From contig CAXXFH010000004.1 of NCBI GenBank assembly GCA_963677085.2, positions 2,294,001 to 2,358,000 on the forward strand: DNA of 64,000 nt, written 5' to 3'. Positions 42,632-51,374 of this stretch are shown piece by piece (position 1 is the first letter of the stretch; every line of letters begins with the position of its first letter). The translations under genes and the position numbers were made by a program. This stretch comes from G963677085 sp963677085. Lineage in GTDB: Bacteria > Planctomycetota > Planctomycetia > Pirellulales > Thermoguttaceae. Under the pieces are notes generated by a model. That model saw only the letters and a program-made list of their open reading frames with translations, searched no databases and was not told the origin of the DNA.

Positions 42632-42690
42632 GTTGGGTGCCACTGGCCGCTTGTCAGCCAGTGCCGAACACGGGCATACTAGCTGCCCGT
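42632..42690. repeat. Hairpin repeat family H
   Basis: GTGCCACTGGCCGCTTGTCAGCCAGTGCCG followed by CGGGCATACTAGCTGCCCG. It lies upstream of the hypothetical gene at 41965-42564 on its 5' side. Confidence 0.6.
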
Positions 42691-42809
42691 GGCGCCCTTC
42701 GCCCAAGTGCCGGCGGTACGTCAGTCATATAATCGGCAAATCCCGCGCAGATCTCCAGTTAATCCCTTGCGGTGCGGGCTCTGCCCCCCCGATCTTCCGC
42801 TTTTGCCGC

Positions 42810-43988
42810 TCAGTCCAGCCACTTGCCGTCTTTCAGCCGTTCGGGCGTGTAGACCTCGGTCACGTAGCTGATGTCCTTGCTGATCAGCGCTTCCACTTCG
42901 AGCTTGAAGCCGTTGTCGATCATCTTTTTGATTTCTTTCTGCCACGGCTTCTTATGGACGAACCAGGGGTAGTTGGCGATTTGTTTCGCTCGTTTGCGGT
43001 CGGTGTCGTTCAGGGAGATTTTCACGCTGTCCGACAGGCCGCAACGCTCGAAGTCGCCGGAGCGCAGGCCGAGGAACTTGGCATCGGGAATGGCCATCCG
43101 CCGCGATTCGAAGGCCAGGTTGATCGACCCCTGTTTGATTACGCTATAGATGTAATACCCCCAGGGGTCGTTATCCAACAGGCAGTAGATCGGCAGTTTC
43201 AGTTCGCTGTGCAACCGGTGTAGCAACCGCCGCACGCCGCGAGGAGGCTGCCCGCCGCCGTGGGTAAGAATGCACTTGTGTTTGCGCCAGAACTTGTCTT
43301 CGTTGAAGCGTTGCCAGACCGTATCTTTTTCGACATGGAGGACAAACTTGGCGTTGCACTTTTTGAACTTGATAATTTCCGGCTCGACGATCGAAGGGAT
43401 GCCATAGCCGCCGGAGCCCATGCGGGCACAGTCGATTTCATCGCCGCGGTCTTCGATGACGAGTTCACCGACCATGTCGCCCTTCTTTTGGGCGTACAAG
43501 TGCAGTTCTTCGCGGAGACTGTTCAGCAGGACTTCGACGTCCTCGATCACCGGGTCGCATTCGCCCTGGTCGCTGAACGTTTCTTCCTTGGTGCCTTCGA
43601 TGGTGTGCTTCAGCAGGTAGTAGAGACCACGGATGCTGGTGGTCTTACCTTCCACGATCAACTGCTTGGCCCCGCTGGCCACGAGCATCGTTTGCATGAA
43701 GCTCTTGGCCTGCGACAGGTTGAACAACTGCCGGCGGTTGGTATTGCTGCCCATCTCGATGATTCGCTTCGACTTGTTGAAGCGGACATTCGAGAGCGAC
43801 CGCATGGGGATGTCGACATGTGGATCGCGCCGTTTTCCGGCCGCCGCCACGACATTGTCGGCCAAGTCGCCTAGCCGGCTCATGGTCTTGAGATCCACCG
43901 GCGGAAGTTTCGGCCGCGGCGCCGTAGCAGTAGCCGACGGCCGGGCCGCCGGAGTCTTTTTCTTTCGTACTAATTTTTTCTTGGCCAT
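42810..43988 (-). CDS. top6A: DNA topoisomerase VI subunit A (Spo11-type)
   Basis: The DNA-cutting subunit of topoisomerase VI, a type IIB enzyme that passes one DNA duplex through another. Its 392 aa include a Lys-rich N-terminus, the winged-helix part with TTSIRGLYYLLKH (catalytic Tyr 123 or 124 attacks DNA) and a TOPRIM fold with metal acids in LHVEKD (219-221) and LLDNDPWGYY (271-277). ATG 43988 (MAKKKLVRKKK) starts the basic N-terminus. It follows the subunit B gene in the same operon, 105 bp apart. Topoisomerase VI is mainly archaeal and plant; a bacterial copy is uncommon. Confidence 0.9.
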   Translation of the reverse strand: MAKKKLVRKKKTPAARPSATATAPRPKLPPVDLKTMSRLGDLADNVVAAAGKRRDPHVDIPMRSLSNVRFNKSKRIIEMGSNTNRRQLFNLSQAKSFMQTMLVASGAKQLIVEGKTTSIRGLYYLLKHTIEGTKEETFSDQGECDPVIEDVEVLLNSLREELHLYAQKKGDMVGELVIEDRGDEIDCARMGSGGYGIPSIVEPEIIKFKKCNAKFVLHVEKDTVWQRFNEDKFWRKHKCILTHGGGQPPRGVRRLLHRLHSELKLPIYCLLDNDPWGYYIYSVIKQGSINLAFESRRMAIPDAKFLGLRSGDFERCGLSDSVKISLNDTDRKRAKQIANYPWFVHKKPWQKEIKKMIDNGFKLEVEALISKDISYVTEVYTPERLKDGKWLD

Positions 43989-44093
43989 GAGCAAATTGGT
44001 TTGCGCAATATGATTGAATTGGAACCGTCGAGGAATTCCGACAGAAAACTGATTCGCCTCTTCCGGCGCGACCAACGGTCGCGGCTTCATGCA

Positions 44094-46151
44094 TTACAAT
44101 TCGGCATCGCCATTTTCTTGTCCCTCGTCTCTCGCCTCCGCGTCGCCGGCCGCCAGTTGGGCGGCGCGTTCGGCCGGGTCGACGATCAGGACGTTGTCGC
44201 CGAACTGCTTTTCGTAATCGACGAACTGGCCTCGCTCGTCGATCTTCTTGTCGGCTTCGGCCGTATGGCGTTTGGCCACCTGTAGCAGGTCGTCGTAAAG
44301 GCCTTCGCCGTCGGCCCCGTTGATGCGGCTGACGGCGCCGGCTACTTCCTTCAGGTAACGCATGAAGATCGCCCGCCGATCGGACTGATGCCGCACCAGC
44401 TTGCGCCGACGAAGGTACATACCCAGCTTGCGTCCGACGGTTTGCAGGGCCAGTCGCAGTTCCTTCTGAATCTCCGGATACGAGGCCACCGCTTCCTTCG
44501 ACTCGCTGGTAAACGGCACCCACACGCTGGCCATGTGGATCATCATCGTGACCGGGCCGCGCGGAAGCTGCCCACGCGATTGGTTCAGTCCGTAGGATCG
44601 CCAATTGGTCGACATGACCGTTTGGCTGATTGCGCACGCTCCAGCCTGAAACTGCAACGGTACCCGATTGGCGTACCGCAGGACGTTCATGGTTTGGCCG
44701 TCGGTGAGATTCACGTTGCGCATCGCTTCGTGGAGCTGGTTAACTTCCTTGTCTTTCAGCTTGCCAGGTGAGCAGCGCGTTTTCAGCCGAGCCTCTTTGA
44801 TGATCTTGTCGGCCGCGTCGGTACCCAGGCCGTCGATCGTGGTGCTTAGAAACTGCCGTAGCGTGCGGGCGTCGCTCTGTTCGATCATTTCGACGAGCGC
44901 TTCGCGGGTAACGCGATGGACGCTGACGCCGCCGCCGTAGGCCAACCCGACTTCAATCTGGAACGGGTTGCCGCGATACACGGCCGGCGGGCGCGTGGCG
45001 GCGGCGTAGAATTCGCCGGGCACGACTTGGTGGAGCCCTTTGAGAATCAACTCCTCGCCGATCGGGGCGATGCAGTCGGTGGCCGGATTCGAGATCTTTG
45101 TCTTTTGGATCGCCTTGTAAAGCTCGTCCGCTTCGTGGTGGCCGATCCGTGTGGGCCTCGCCCGGGTACTGATTTTCGCCGCTTCGCAGATTCGCCGTGC
45201 CACGGCCGGGCTTACCCGGGAAAACGAAGTGGTCAGGAATTGGGAGATCGTCGGCTCTTTGTTGTCCTTGAGCATAGCCAACAAACGGCCCAATTCAACG
45301 CCGTACGGATGCGGCTTGATTTCCTTCGGTTCCGGCGGCAACTTGTCGGTAACGGCTGAATAAATCCGCTCGTTGTTGTCGGGATCGGTATAGTGGATCG
45401 TGACGTGGGGGTTGGCGATCGCCGTTTGTTCGAGGTATTCGTCTACACTGCCGCGGCCGCGTTGATACCGGGCTTCCAACTCGATAGTCACTCGGGTGCC
45501 GTGGTTCGACTCGATCCACTCGATGCCGTGTTTCTCGATCTCTTTGAGACCCTTCTCGCCGGGCGGAATATCCACGCCGTCGCCCCGGTTGTTAACGATC
45601 TCCGGCACGTTGCGCTTCGTGTCGATCTGGATTTCATAATAGTGAGCCGGCTTGCGAACCGAGACCTTCGACATGATTTTGACCGGCTTGCCGGTGGTCA
45701 ACAAACCGTACATACCGGCGGCCGAGATCCCGATTCCCTGCTGTCCTCGACTCATCCGCAGGCGGTGAAACTTGGAACCGTAGAGCAGTTTACCGAAGAT
45801 CAGGGGAATTTGTTTCTTCAGGATTCCCGGCCCGTTGTCTTGGATGCCCACTTTGTAGCGGTTTTCGTCGACACGTTGGATGTGTACCCACAGCTCGGGC
45901 AAGATCGCCGCTTCCTCGCAGGCGTCCAGGGCGTTGTCGACCGCCTCCTTCACCGTGGTCAGCAAGGCCTTGCGCGGGTTGTCGAACCCCAGCAAGTGAC
46001 GGTTCTTGGCGAAAAACTCGCTAACCGAAATATCACGTTGGCTCGCGGCCATCGACTCGGCCGTGACACGTTTTCGCCGTTGCGGGCGAACCGCACCGTT
46101 TGAGCCGGCGGCGGTCGCCGATTTTGCTACACGAGACTTAGTGGCAGGCAA
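44094..46151 (-). CDS. top6B: DNA topoisomerase VI subunit B (GHKL ATPase)
   Basis: The ATPase subunit (685 aa), which clamps and moves DNA. The GHKL motifs are the N-box EAVDNALDACEEA (69-81), G1 DNGPGI (105-110) and G2 SRGQQGIGISAAGMYG (134-149). The transducer follows, with the RISKPA-like IKTDWRSYGL region late in the protein (NWRSYGLNQSRGQLPRGP). A basic N-terminal leader (about 40 residues) precedes the ATPase. Start TTG 46151 was chosen because GGAG lies 9 bp upstream and no better ATG is near; ATG 46052 would remove the basic leader. Transcribed ahead of subunit A. Confidence 0.9.
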   Translation of the reverse strand: MPATKSRVAKSATAAGSNGAVRPQRRKRVTAESMAASQRDISVSEFFAKNRHLLGFDNPRKALLTTVKEAVDNALDACEEAAILPELWVHIQRVDENRYKVGIQDNGPGILKKQIPLIFGKLLYGSKFHRLRMSRGQQGIGISAAGMYGLLTTGKPVKIMSKVSVRKPAHYYEIQIDTKRNVPEIVNNRGDGVDIPPGEKGLKEIEKHGIEWIESNHGTRVTIELEARYQRGRGSVDEYLEQTAIANPHVTIHYTDPDNNERIYSAVTDKLPPEPKEIKPHPYGVELGRLLAMLKDNKEPTISQFLTTSFSRVSPAVARRICEAAKISTRARPTRIGHHEADELYKAIQKTKISNPATDCIAPIGEELILKGLHQVVPGEFYAAATRPPAVYRGNPFQIEVGLAYGGGVSVHRVTREALVEMIEQSDARTLRQFLSTTIDGLGTDAADKIIKEARLKTRCSPGKLKDKEVNQLHEAMRNVNLTDGQTMNVLRYANRVPLQFQAGACAISQTVMSTNWRSYGLNQSRGQLPRGPVTMMIHMASVWVPFTSESKEAVASYPEIQKELRLALQTVGRKLGMYLRRRKLVRHQSDRRAIFMRYLKEVAGAVSRINGADGEGLYDDLLQVAKRHTAEADKKIDERGQFVDYEKQFGDNVLIVDPAERAAQLAAGDAEARDEGQENGDAEL

Positions 46152-46260
46152 ACTTACGACTCCATACTCTCGGAATTTTTTGAGGCGACTTCAGTACCCG
46201 GCTCCGGGTTCGTACATCTGTTGAACGAACGACCTCGCCCCTGGTTCTAAACCGTTTCTC

Positions 46261-46340
46261 AGGACGACCCAAAAACAATTTGCCGTTTTCAAGGCGGTAA
46301 CCGAGGGCCGTCACGAAGCATGGCCTGGAAAACCAGCAAG
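46261..46340. repeat. MITE-like palindrome family B, copy 2 (decayed)
   Basis: The left arm AGGACGACCCAAAAACAATT and the inner GGGCCGTC are readable; the right arm is degraded (GAAAACCAGCAAG). Confidence 0.65.
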
Positions 46341-47112
46341 GCGTTTAATCGGTCTGTCCTTCACGCACCAAGGCTCACCAGAATGTCACCAAGGAAACGA
46401 GCCGACCGCAGAGAGTTATCGGCCAGCGAGAGCCGAAAGGCCACACGGGTAAGGCAACGGCGACTGCATTGCGGTCGCCGGCATGCTTCTGCGGAGAGCC
46501 TTGAACTTCGAAATCACAAACGAGCCAACCACGCCAGCAACCTGGTTTCGCCGACTCACTGGCGATCACGAAATCCCGGGTGACACTCCAGGGGGAGTGC
46601 GTCGACGCTGTGGATTATATCGACTCTAGCGACAGCCTCCCAGCCGGTTTTGCTCGGTTTTCCCGCAGATTCGCCCTGTCGGGAAAATCCGGAACACAAA
46701 GACTAACCCGCAGGTCCCTTGCAAGCCGAGGTTGATAAGGAACACACCAAACCACCCAACCTGAGCGAAGTTGGCTGGCCATTGGACGCAGTCACCCTGT
46801 GGTAAACATGCCCCTGTGGGGGCATGCGTTGTGCGGTCGCTGCGACCATCCCGCCGCCAACCGAAGCTCGATCACCCGCAATCGATAGACCGCTGGTCGT
46901 AGCGCATCCCCCGAGGGTGTGTGTTTTGCCACTCGCTGGGGCGCGTTCGCGTCGTCTGCCGTTGCGGTGTTCGGAATTTGCCAACCATCCACCGAATAAC
47001 ATCCACCCAATGCGGCACAGCCGCAACCGAAATGGGGGACGCGGAGCAGCAAACGGCCCGCTCCCGCTGGTCGCTGACATGCGTGCTGGGTGTGTGCGCG
47101 TGTTGCCGGGTA
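46341..47112. other. Non-coding region
   Basis: About 770 bp with no supported gene, between the topoisomerase VI genes and small secreted proteins. It holds a family I hairpin at 46800-46828 and a partial family A fragment at 47055-47076. I looked for tmRNA, RNase P and SRP RNA motifs and saw none. Confidence 0.5.
46800..46828. repeat. Hairpin repeat family I
   Basis: ACATGCCCCTGTGGGGGCATGC palindrome. Confidence 0.55.
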
Positions 47113-47212
47113 AGGGGCGGCCGAAAAACAACTTGCCGTCTTCCAAGGCAAAACGCGAGGGCTGTCGCGAAGCACGGCCCGGCAAATCGGTAAGTTATTT
47201 TTCGGTCGATCC
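47113..47212. repeat. MITE-like palindrome family B, copy 3
   Basis: GGCCGAAAAACAACTTGCCG and the mirrored CGGTAAGTTATTTTTCGGTC arms, with inner GAGGGCTGTCGCGAAGCACG; 100 bp. It lies 30 bp upstream of the 112-aa protein gene, so it may affect its expression. Confidence 0.85.
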
Positions 47213-47242
47213 CAAGACTTCAAATCGAAGAGGAAACCGACG

Positions 47243-47581
47243 ATGGCTCGCAGTTTATTACCGATCGTGATTGCCCTGGCTGCCGTTGCGATTGCTTGGC
47301 AAGTCGGGCTTGAGACAACGAATCAAGCGCAAGCGGCATTCCCTCGATCCTATTACGCTGGCGAGGGCGGGGTGTTTCCCGGCTATTACGTTGGCCCGGG
47401 AGCCGGCGGTGCCGTGGCGAGGATGTATCCGTGCCCCTGCCCCACGCCTCCGGTGGTCGGCCACACCTTTGTTCCGTACCAACCCTTGTTGCCTCAAGAG
47501 TTTCTCTACCGACACGCTCGTTCCTATCGACGATACAACGCCGAAGGCGGTGTCACGACAACCAGGGTGTGGTGGCACTAA
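47243..47581 (+). CDS. Small secreted protein
   Basis: A 112-aa protein with a signal peptide (about 1-31, ending QAQAA) and a Tyr/Pro/Gly-rich mature part (SYYAGEGGVFPGYYVGPGAGG, YPCPCPTPPVVGHT). It is unrecognised; such short Gly/Tyr-rich proteins occur on planctomycete envelopes. It is 18 bp upstream of a second small secreted protein, in the same direction. AAGAGGAAAC lies 7 bp upstream of the ATG. Confidence 0.75.
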   Translation: MARSLLPIVIALAAVAIAWQVGLETTNQAQAAFPRSYYAGEGGVFPGYYVGPGAGGAVARMYPCPCPTPPVVGHTFVPYQPLLPQEFLYRHARSYRRYNAEGGVTTTRVWWH

Positions 47582-47599
47582 CATGAGGGAGTTAACGCG

Positions 47600-47971
47600 A
47601 TGAAACGTACATCGATCATTCTATTGCTGTCGTGTCTCGTGGTGTTGGTGGCGGCGATGGCCAGTTCGGCGAGTGCCGGCGGATTCCTTGGCCGCTTGGG
47701 CGGATACCGATACTACGACGACTCGTGGAACGGCGACTACTACAACAGCACTTGGGGCATGCCGACAGCCATGGTTGTTCCACCAACGGCCCGACGCCAG
47801 AGCCATTACGGCTGGGGCGTTGGCAGCACGCGTGTCACCCGGGTTAGTTCCCAGTTTCATCAGGGTTGGCCGGGTCCGGTTACCTACGAGCGTTCCATGT
47901 TTCGCCCCACCCCGCGATGGCCCAGCGACACCGATCAGTTCGGAGTGTACTATGTTCGTGGTCCTCGGTAG
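47600..47971 (+). CDS. Small secreted protein
   Basis: A 123-aa protein with a signal peptide (about 1-26, ASSASA) and a Tyr/Trp/Gly-rich mature part (GGYRYYDDSWNGDYYNSTWG). Second gene of a two-gene operon with the preceding one. It is unrecognised and probably an envelope or matrix component. GAGGGAG lies upstream of the start. Confidence 0.75.
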   Translation: MKRTSIILLLSCLVVLVAAMASSASAGGFLGRLGGYRYYDDSWNGDYYNSTWGMPTAMVVPPTARRQSHYGWGVGSTRVTRVSSQFHQGWPGPVTYERSMFRPTPRWPSDTDQFGVYYVRGPR

Positions 47972-47976
47972 AACGG

Positions 47977-48042
47977 GGCGGCAGGGCCGCTAGCCAATTG
48001 GTGTTACCGCACCCAGGCAAGACTCCACTTCCGTTGATCGCC
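47977..48042 (-). repeat. Interspersed repeat family A, copy 5 (degenerate)
   Basis: Reverse orientation: GGGCGGCAGGGCCGCTAGCC ... CACTTCCGTTGATCGCC, with several changes; immediately after the second small secreted gene. Confidence 0.65.
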
Positions 48043-48290
48043 TAACGAGTGTGCAAAAACAGGCTTTTGCTAGTCAACGACACAGAGGCCCGAAACGATT
48101 CACGTGTGTCCCCCTTTACGGTCAGGGCAGTCCGAAGCATCGGGCTGCCCTGATTTTTCTAGAAGCCGTTCAAAACTCGCGGCAGAGTTGTTCGTTCGGC
48201 GGATTCACGAGGCAAAAACCGGGTTTTGAAACCGCCTTTAGGATTACCGGGAACCGATGGCCTTTCACGCCTGAAACGAGGAAGACTGCC

Positions 48291-48497
48291 ATGCTGCTCA
48301 CGCGGTGTACTCTGCTGTATGCAGTCGTAGTGGCAGGCGGACTGTTTGCCGCCTCGGTCGACGTGTCGAGTACAGGCGTCGAGCAAGAGAAGGCACCTCA
48401 GGCGGTGCCCGAAGACGAACGTCCACTGCCCCCGCCACCCATGGCGATTCCCGTTCGCCAACCGGTCCGCAACGTTGATCCCAACATGCTGGTATAG
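48291..48497 (+). CDS. Small secreted protein
   Basis: A 68-aa product: signal peptide (about 1-24) followed by a Pro-rich acidic-basic tail (QEKAPQAVPEDERPLPPPPMAIPVRQPVRNVDPNMLV). No function suggested. AACGAGGAAG lies ~10 bp upstream of ATG 48291. A real gene is likely because of this site, but it is short. Confidence 0.55.
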   Translation: MLLTRCTLLYAVVVAGGLFAASVDVSSTGVEQEKAPQAVPEDERPLPPPPMAIPVRQPVRNVDPNMLV

Positions 48498-48532
48498 CGA
48501 ATCACAATTGCGGGATCGTATCTTGGCTGCAT

Positions 48533-48605
48533 TGGTGTGCCACGGGCAGCTTGTATGCCCGTGTTCGGCACTGGCTGACCAAGCAGCCAATGGCGCCCAA
48601 CCCGC
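48533..48605. repeat. Hairpin repeat family H
   Basis: GTGCCACGGGCAGCTTGTATGCCCGTG and CACTGGCTGACCAAGCAGCCAATG; variant pair. It ends ~250 bp before the sigma-54 promoter. Confidence 0.6.
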
Positions 48606-48850
48606 CATTTTAAGATTGGCAAAACACCAGCGTGAATGATCAGGACGGAAGGACCTGTTGGGATGGCGAAGCGTCAGCAACGCAGATTGCGTATCGCGTT
48701 GCGCCGCGATTATGCACCACTCGCCAAATCATATTGACGGCGCTGGGTAAATTTTTACCATTGCCCTGCCAGATAGCATGCGGAGCAAACAAAAAGCAAG
48801 TCGTTGTTCAATAACCACTTGCAATTTTTCTTTTGGGCACTTGCTCCAGG

Positions 48851-48867
48851 TTGGCATGCTGCTTGCA
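48851..48867 (+). promoter_or_regulatory. Sigma-54 (RpoN) promoter
   Basis: TTGGCATGCTGCTTGCA: GG at -24 (48853-48854), 10 bases, then GC at -12 (48865-48866), with the flanking TTGGCA and TTGCA of the consensus. Reads towards the micro-ORFs at 48922 and 49085. An enhancer site was not identified. Expected start of transcription is near 48877. Confidence 0.75.
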
Positions 48868-48921
48868 CTTCGTTTCCTCCGGCGGCGTAAGCCGACGACT
48901 CAATGTCCAGGAGGGAAACCG

Positions 48922-49017
48922 ATGTTCGAACCCATTCTGATGATCGCCGGCTTCGCGTTCAGCCTGCTTGTGGCGTTCGATTTCATCCGACCCTTGCGTG
49001 GCACAGATCCGTATTAA
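48922..49017 (+). CDS. Membrane micro-protein, 31 aa
   Basis: A 31-codon ORF with an excellent ribosome site (AGGAGGG, 48909-48915, 6 bp before ATG). The peptide has one membrane helix (PILMIAGFAFSLLVAFDFI) and a basic-acidic end RPLRGTDPY. Length and the RP after the helix are reminiscent of KdpF, but no kdp genes are adjacent. It is the first gene after the sigma-54 promoter. Function unknown; small accessory of a membrane complex is plausible. Confidence 0.65.
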   Translation: MFEPILMIAGFAFSLLVAFDFIRPLRGTDPY

Positions 49018-49084
49018 TGGAATCCATCACACCGGAAACCACCGGACAAGGCGGCGACTTAACGCTTACTGCGGAGAACGAAAC

Positions 49085-49171
49085 ATGTTTTGGGCCATGT
49101 TGCTGGGAACATTTGGATTGGTCGCCCTGGCAGTTTGGGTTGCTGCCGAACCGCATGTGCCCGTTCGTTAG
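49085..49171 (+). CDS. Membrane micro-protein, 28 aa
   Basis: A 28-codon ORF, 67 bp after the first micro-ORF. GGAGA lies ~8 bp upstream of ATG. The peptide is one membrane helix (MFWAMLLGTFGLVALAVWV) ending AAEPHVPVR. The WxxLLG start recalls CydX-type accessory subunits, but this is weak. It appears to be in the same sigma-54 transcript. Its stop codon overlaps repeat family B copy 4. Confidence 0.6.
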   Translation: MFWAMLLGTFGLVALAVWVAAEPHVPVR

Positions 49172-49262
49172 GACGGCCAAGAAAATAACTTGCCGTTTTC
49201 CAAGGCAAAACCCGAGGGCCGTTGCGAAGCACGGCCCGGCGAAACGGCAAGTTATTTACTTA
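49170..49262. repeat. MITE-like palindrome family B, copy 4
   Basis: Arms AGAAAATAACTTGCCGTTTT and GAAACGGCAAGTTATTT with GAGGGCCGTTGCGAAGCACGG inside. It starts exactly at the end of the micro-ORF 49085-49171 and may terminate its transcript. Confidence 0.85.
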
Positions 49263-49310
49263 AATTGAAAACGTCCGACGAAGGAAGAACGTTAACTAAG
49301 TGCGAGGCAA

Positions 49311-49394
49311 GGGATTAGGGGCGAGAGACGAGGGGCGTGAAAACGCAAGTTGAAACCGACAACACTCGCCCCTAATCCCTCGTCTCTCGCCCCT
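49311..49394. repeat. Inverted repeat family L
   Basis: GATTAGGGGCGAGAGACGAGG and its complement near 49366-49394 form a long stem. Related TAGTCCCTCGCCCCT tracts occur near 2710, 12090, 27190 and 27365. Confidence 0.6.
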
Positions 49395-49453
49395 TCTTCA
49401 GTTTGAGTTATTTATCGGTCGATCCTTAAGCTACCATCTCACTCGCCACAGCC

Positions 49454-50035
49454 TCACGTTCGTGCCGCTTCGAGTTCCGCCAGCCGGGCGGTGATTTGTT
49501 CGTCGCCGGGTACAAAGCCTCGCATGCGGTTACCTTCGTATTCCGCTTCGAGTTCGGCCAACTGTTGGCGTACGGCCAATTGGTTGGTCTCGCTGAGCCG
49601 GTCCACAAACAGCACGCCGTCGAGATGGTCGTATTCGTGCTGAGCCACACGAGCGAGGAATCCCTTCAGGTCGAAACTCATCTCTTCGCCGTTGAGGTTG
49701 TAACCGCTTAGCTGGATTTTGTCGGCCCGGCGGACGGGCGCGAAGATCTCCGGCAAGCTAAGGCATCCCTCGTCGGCCTCGGCCGAACCGCTACGGTTAG
49801 AGATGACCGGGTTGATGAAGACGAACTGCTGGTCGGGTTCGTTCGGGTCGCCCGTGGGGTTCATCACAAACAGCCGGTACGGCAGGTCTACTTGGTTGGC
49901 CGCCAGGCCGACGCCGTTGTCTTCGTACATCAAATCGAGCATCTCGGCGACCATCTTTTTTAGGTCGGCGTCCACCCTACGGAGGGGCTTCGATTTGTGG
50001 CGTAGTGTGGGATGAGGGTATCTGATGATCCGCAC
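49454..50035 (-). CDS. def: Peptide deformylase
   Basis: Removes the formyl group from the N-terminal methionine of new proteins in the cytoplasm. The 193-aa product has all three metal motifs: GVGLAANQ (41-48), EGCLSLP (metal Cys 91) and QHEYDHLDG (metal His 133 and 137, catalytic Glu 134). Start GTG 50035 (VRIIRYPHPTLRHKSK) fits the family N-terminus and has GGAG 9 bp upstream; the open frame goes on upstream without homology. It is transcribed divergently from the envelope cluster starting at 50367. Confidence 0.92.
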   Translation of the reverse strand: MRIIRYPHPTLRHKSKPLRRVDADLKKMVAEMLDLMYEDNGVGLAANQVDLPYRLFVMNPTGDPNEPDQQFVFINPVISNRSGSAEADEGCLSLPEIFAPVRRADKIQLSGYNLNGEEMSFDLKGFLARVAQHEYDHLDGVLFVDRLSETNQLAVRQQLAELEAEYEGNRMRGFVPGDEQITARLAELEAART

Positions 50036-50366
50036 GGGTAATGACTCCGGGATTCCGGGGGGTGGGTTGCTGGCCAAGCATAGTGAGGCAACGGCCTCGG
50101 CGAAGTCGCCGAATTTCCAGGGAAATCCCGCGACTTTTTCCTGGCCGGCGGCGTAACACGTAGAGGGCCTACCCGGATTATAGGCCAATGCCCCAGCGGA
50201 GCGAAGGGCCATGCCGTAGCGAGGGCAATTGGGGGGGCCATGGTGTTTAGCCTGCTGGACGACCGGAAACAGCAGCTACGATCCGGCTTCCCACGTCCGG
50301 CCGTTTTTTCTAGAATTCGGCGCCTGTCGTAACTACTTGTCTTCTATTGTCTTGGAGCCGACGCCC

Positions 50367-51374
50367 ATGCCTGTCAGTGCCGCCGAGTCGCCGAGCGTTG
50401 CTGGGCCGGCTCGCCTGCTGCGCCGTCCGGCAGTGCCCAGTTGGCTACTCTCGGCCGTGTTCCACATGGTTCTGCTGCTGTTGGTGGCTGCGACACTTCG
50501 AGTAGCCCCCCGGCAGGGAGCCGCGCCGGAGCAGACCGCCGAGGTGGGGATCGTGCTAAAGCAGAGCGAAGGAGACGAGACCTTCTACCATTCGGCCGAC
50601 GACGCTGGCGGGGGCGAAGCCGAGCGGGCAACGACCGCCACCAGCAGCACCGATATCGCCGAGCTGATTAGCGACCAGCCGCCCAGCGACCCGGGCGAGG
50701 CGTTGCCCAGCGACTTCGCCGTGATCGGGCCGGGGGCTCTGGAGGGTGGCGGCGTGGGTTCCGCGTTGGGTGCCGCACAGGGGCCGCGCGGCACGGGACA
50801 CGCCATCGGCGGCAAGGCCCGAACCAGCGTGTTTGGCATCGAGGGCGAAGGCCACAAGTTCGTCTATGTTTTCGACCGCTCGGGCAGCATGGGTGGGTCG
50901 GGACGCAGCCCGTTGGCCGCCGCCAAGGCCCAACTGATCGCCAGCCTGCAAAGCCTCGGCAAGACGCATCAGTTCCAGATCATCTTCTACAATGAGCGAT
51001 CATGGCGGTTTAACCCTACGGGCCATCCAAACAAGATGTTCTTCGCCACCGAGCAGAACAAGCAATTGGCCACCAAGTTCGTAGGCAGTGTTACGGCCGA
51101 CGGTTCCACGCGGCACGAAGAGGCCCTGTTGGCCGCCATCAAGATGCAACCCGACGTGATTTTCTTTTTGACCGATGCCGACGAACCGCAGTTGTGGCCC
51201 GCCCAGTTGGAAAAGATTCACCAGCGGGCGGCCGGTATCACGATCAATACGATCGAGTTCGGCCTCGGCCCCCAGCGAGATCCGAACAACTTCCTCGTGA
51301 AACTCGCGCGGCAAAACGGCGGCCGTCACGCCTACGTCGACGTGTCGCGTCTGCGGCCGGGAGGCGTGCGATGA
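50367..51374 (+). CDS. VWA-domain membrane protein
   Basis: A 335-aa protein with one membrane helix (about residues 27-46, LLSAVFHMVLLLLVAATLRV), a Gly/Ala/Glu-rich linker and a von Willebrand A domain with the MIDAS motif YVFDRSGSMGGSGR near 168 and TDADE near 270. Such proteins stand in tolQ/exbD-like clusters of planctomycetes and probably act as envelope adaptors. It overlaps the following TPR gene (ATGA). ATG 50367 follows GGAGCCG. Confidence 0.85.
   Translation: MPVSAAESPSVAGPARLLRRPAVPSWLLSAVFHMVLLLLVAATLRVAPRQGAAPEQTAEVGIVLKQSEGDETFYHSADDAGGGEAERATTATSSTDIAELISDQPPSDPGEALPSDFAVIGPGALEGGGVGSALGAAQGPRGTGHAIGGKARTSVFGIEGEGHKFVYVFDRSGSMGGSGRSPLAAAKAQLIASLQSLGKTHQFQIIFYNERSWRFNPTGHPNKMFFATEQNKQLATKFVGSVTADGSTRHEEALLAAIKMQPDVIFFLTDADEPQLWPAQLEKIHQRAAGITINTIEFGLGPQRDPNNFLVKLARQNGGRHAYVDVSRLRPGGVR

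Noticed and set aside
46703..47223. Minus-strand ORFs in the gap after topoisomerase VI
   Set aside because: They pass through family B and A repeats and have low-complexity, arginine-rich products without support.
48922..49017. Assignment of the 31-aa ORF to KdpF
   Set aside because: Only length and an RP after the helix agree; no kdpABC genes are near.
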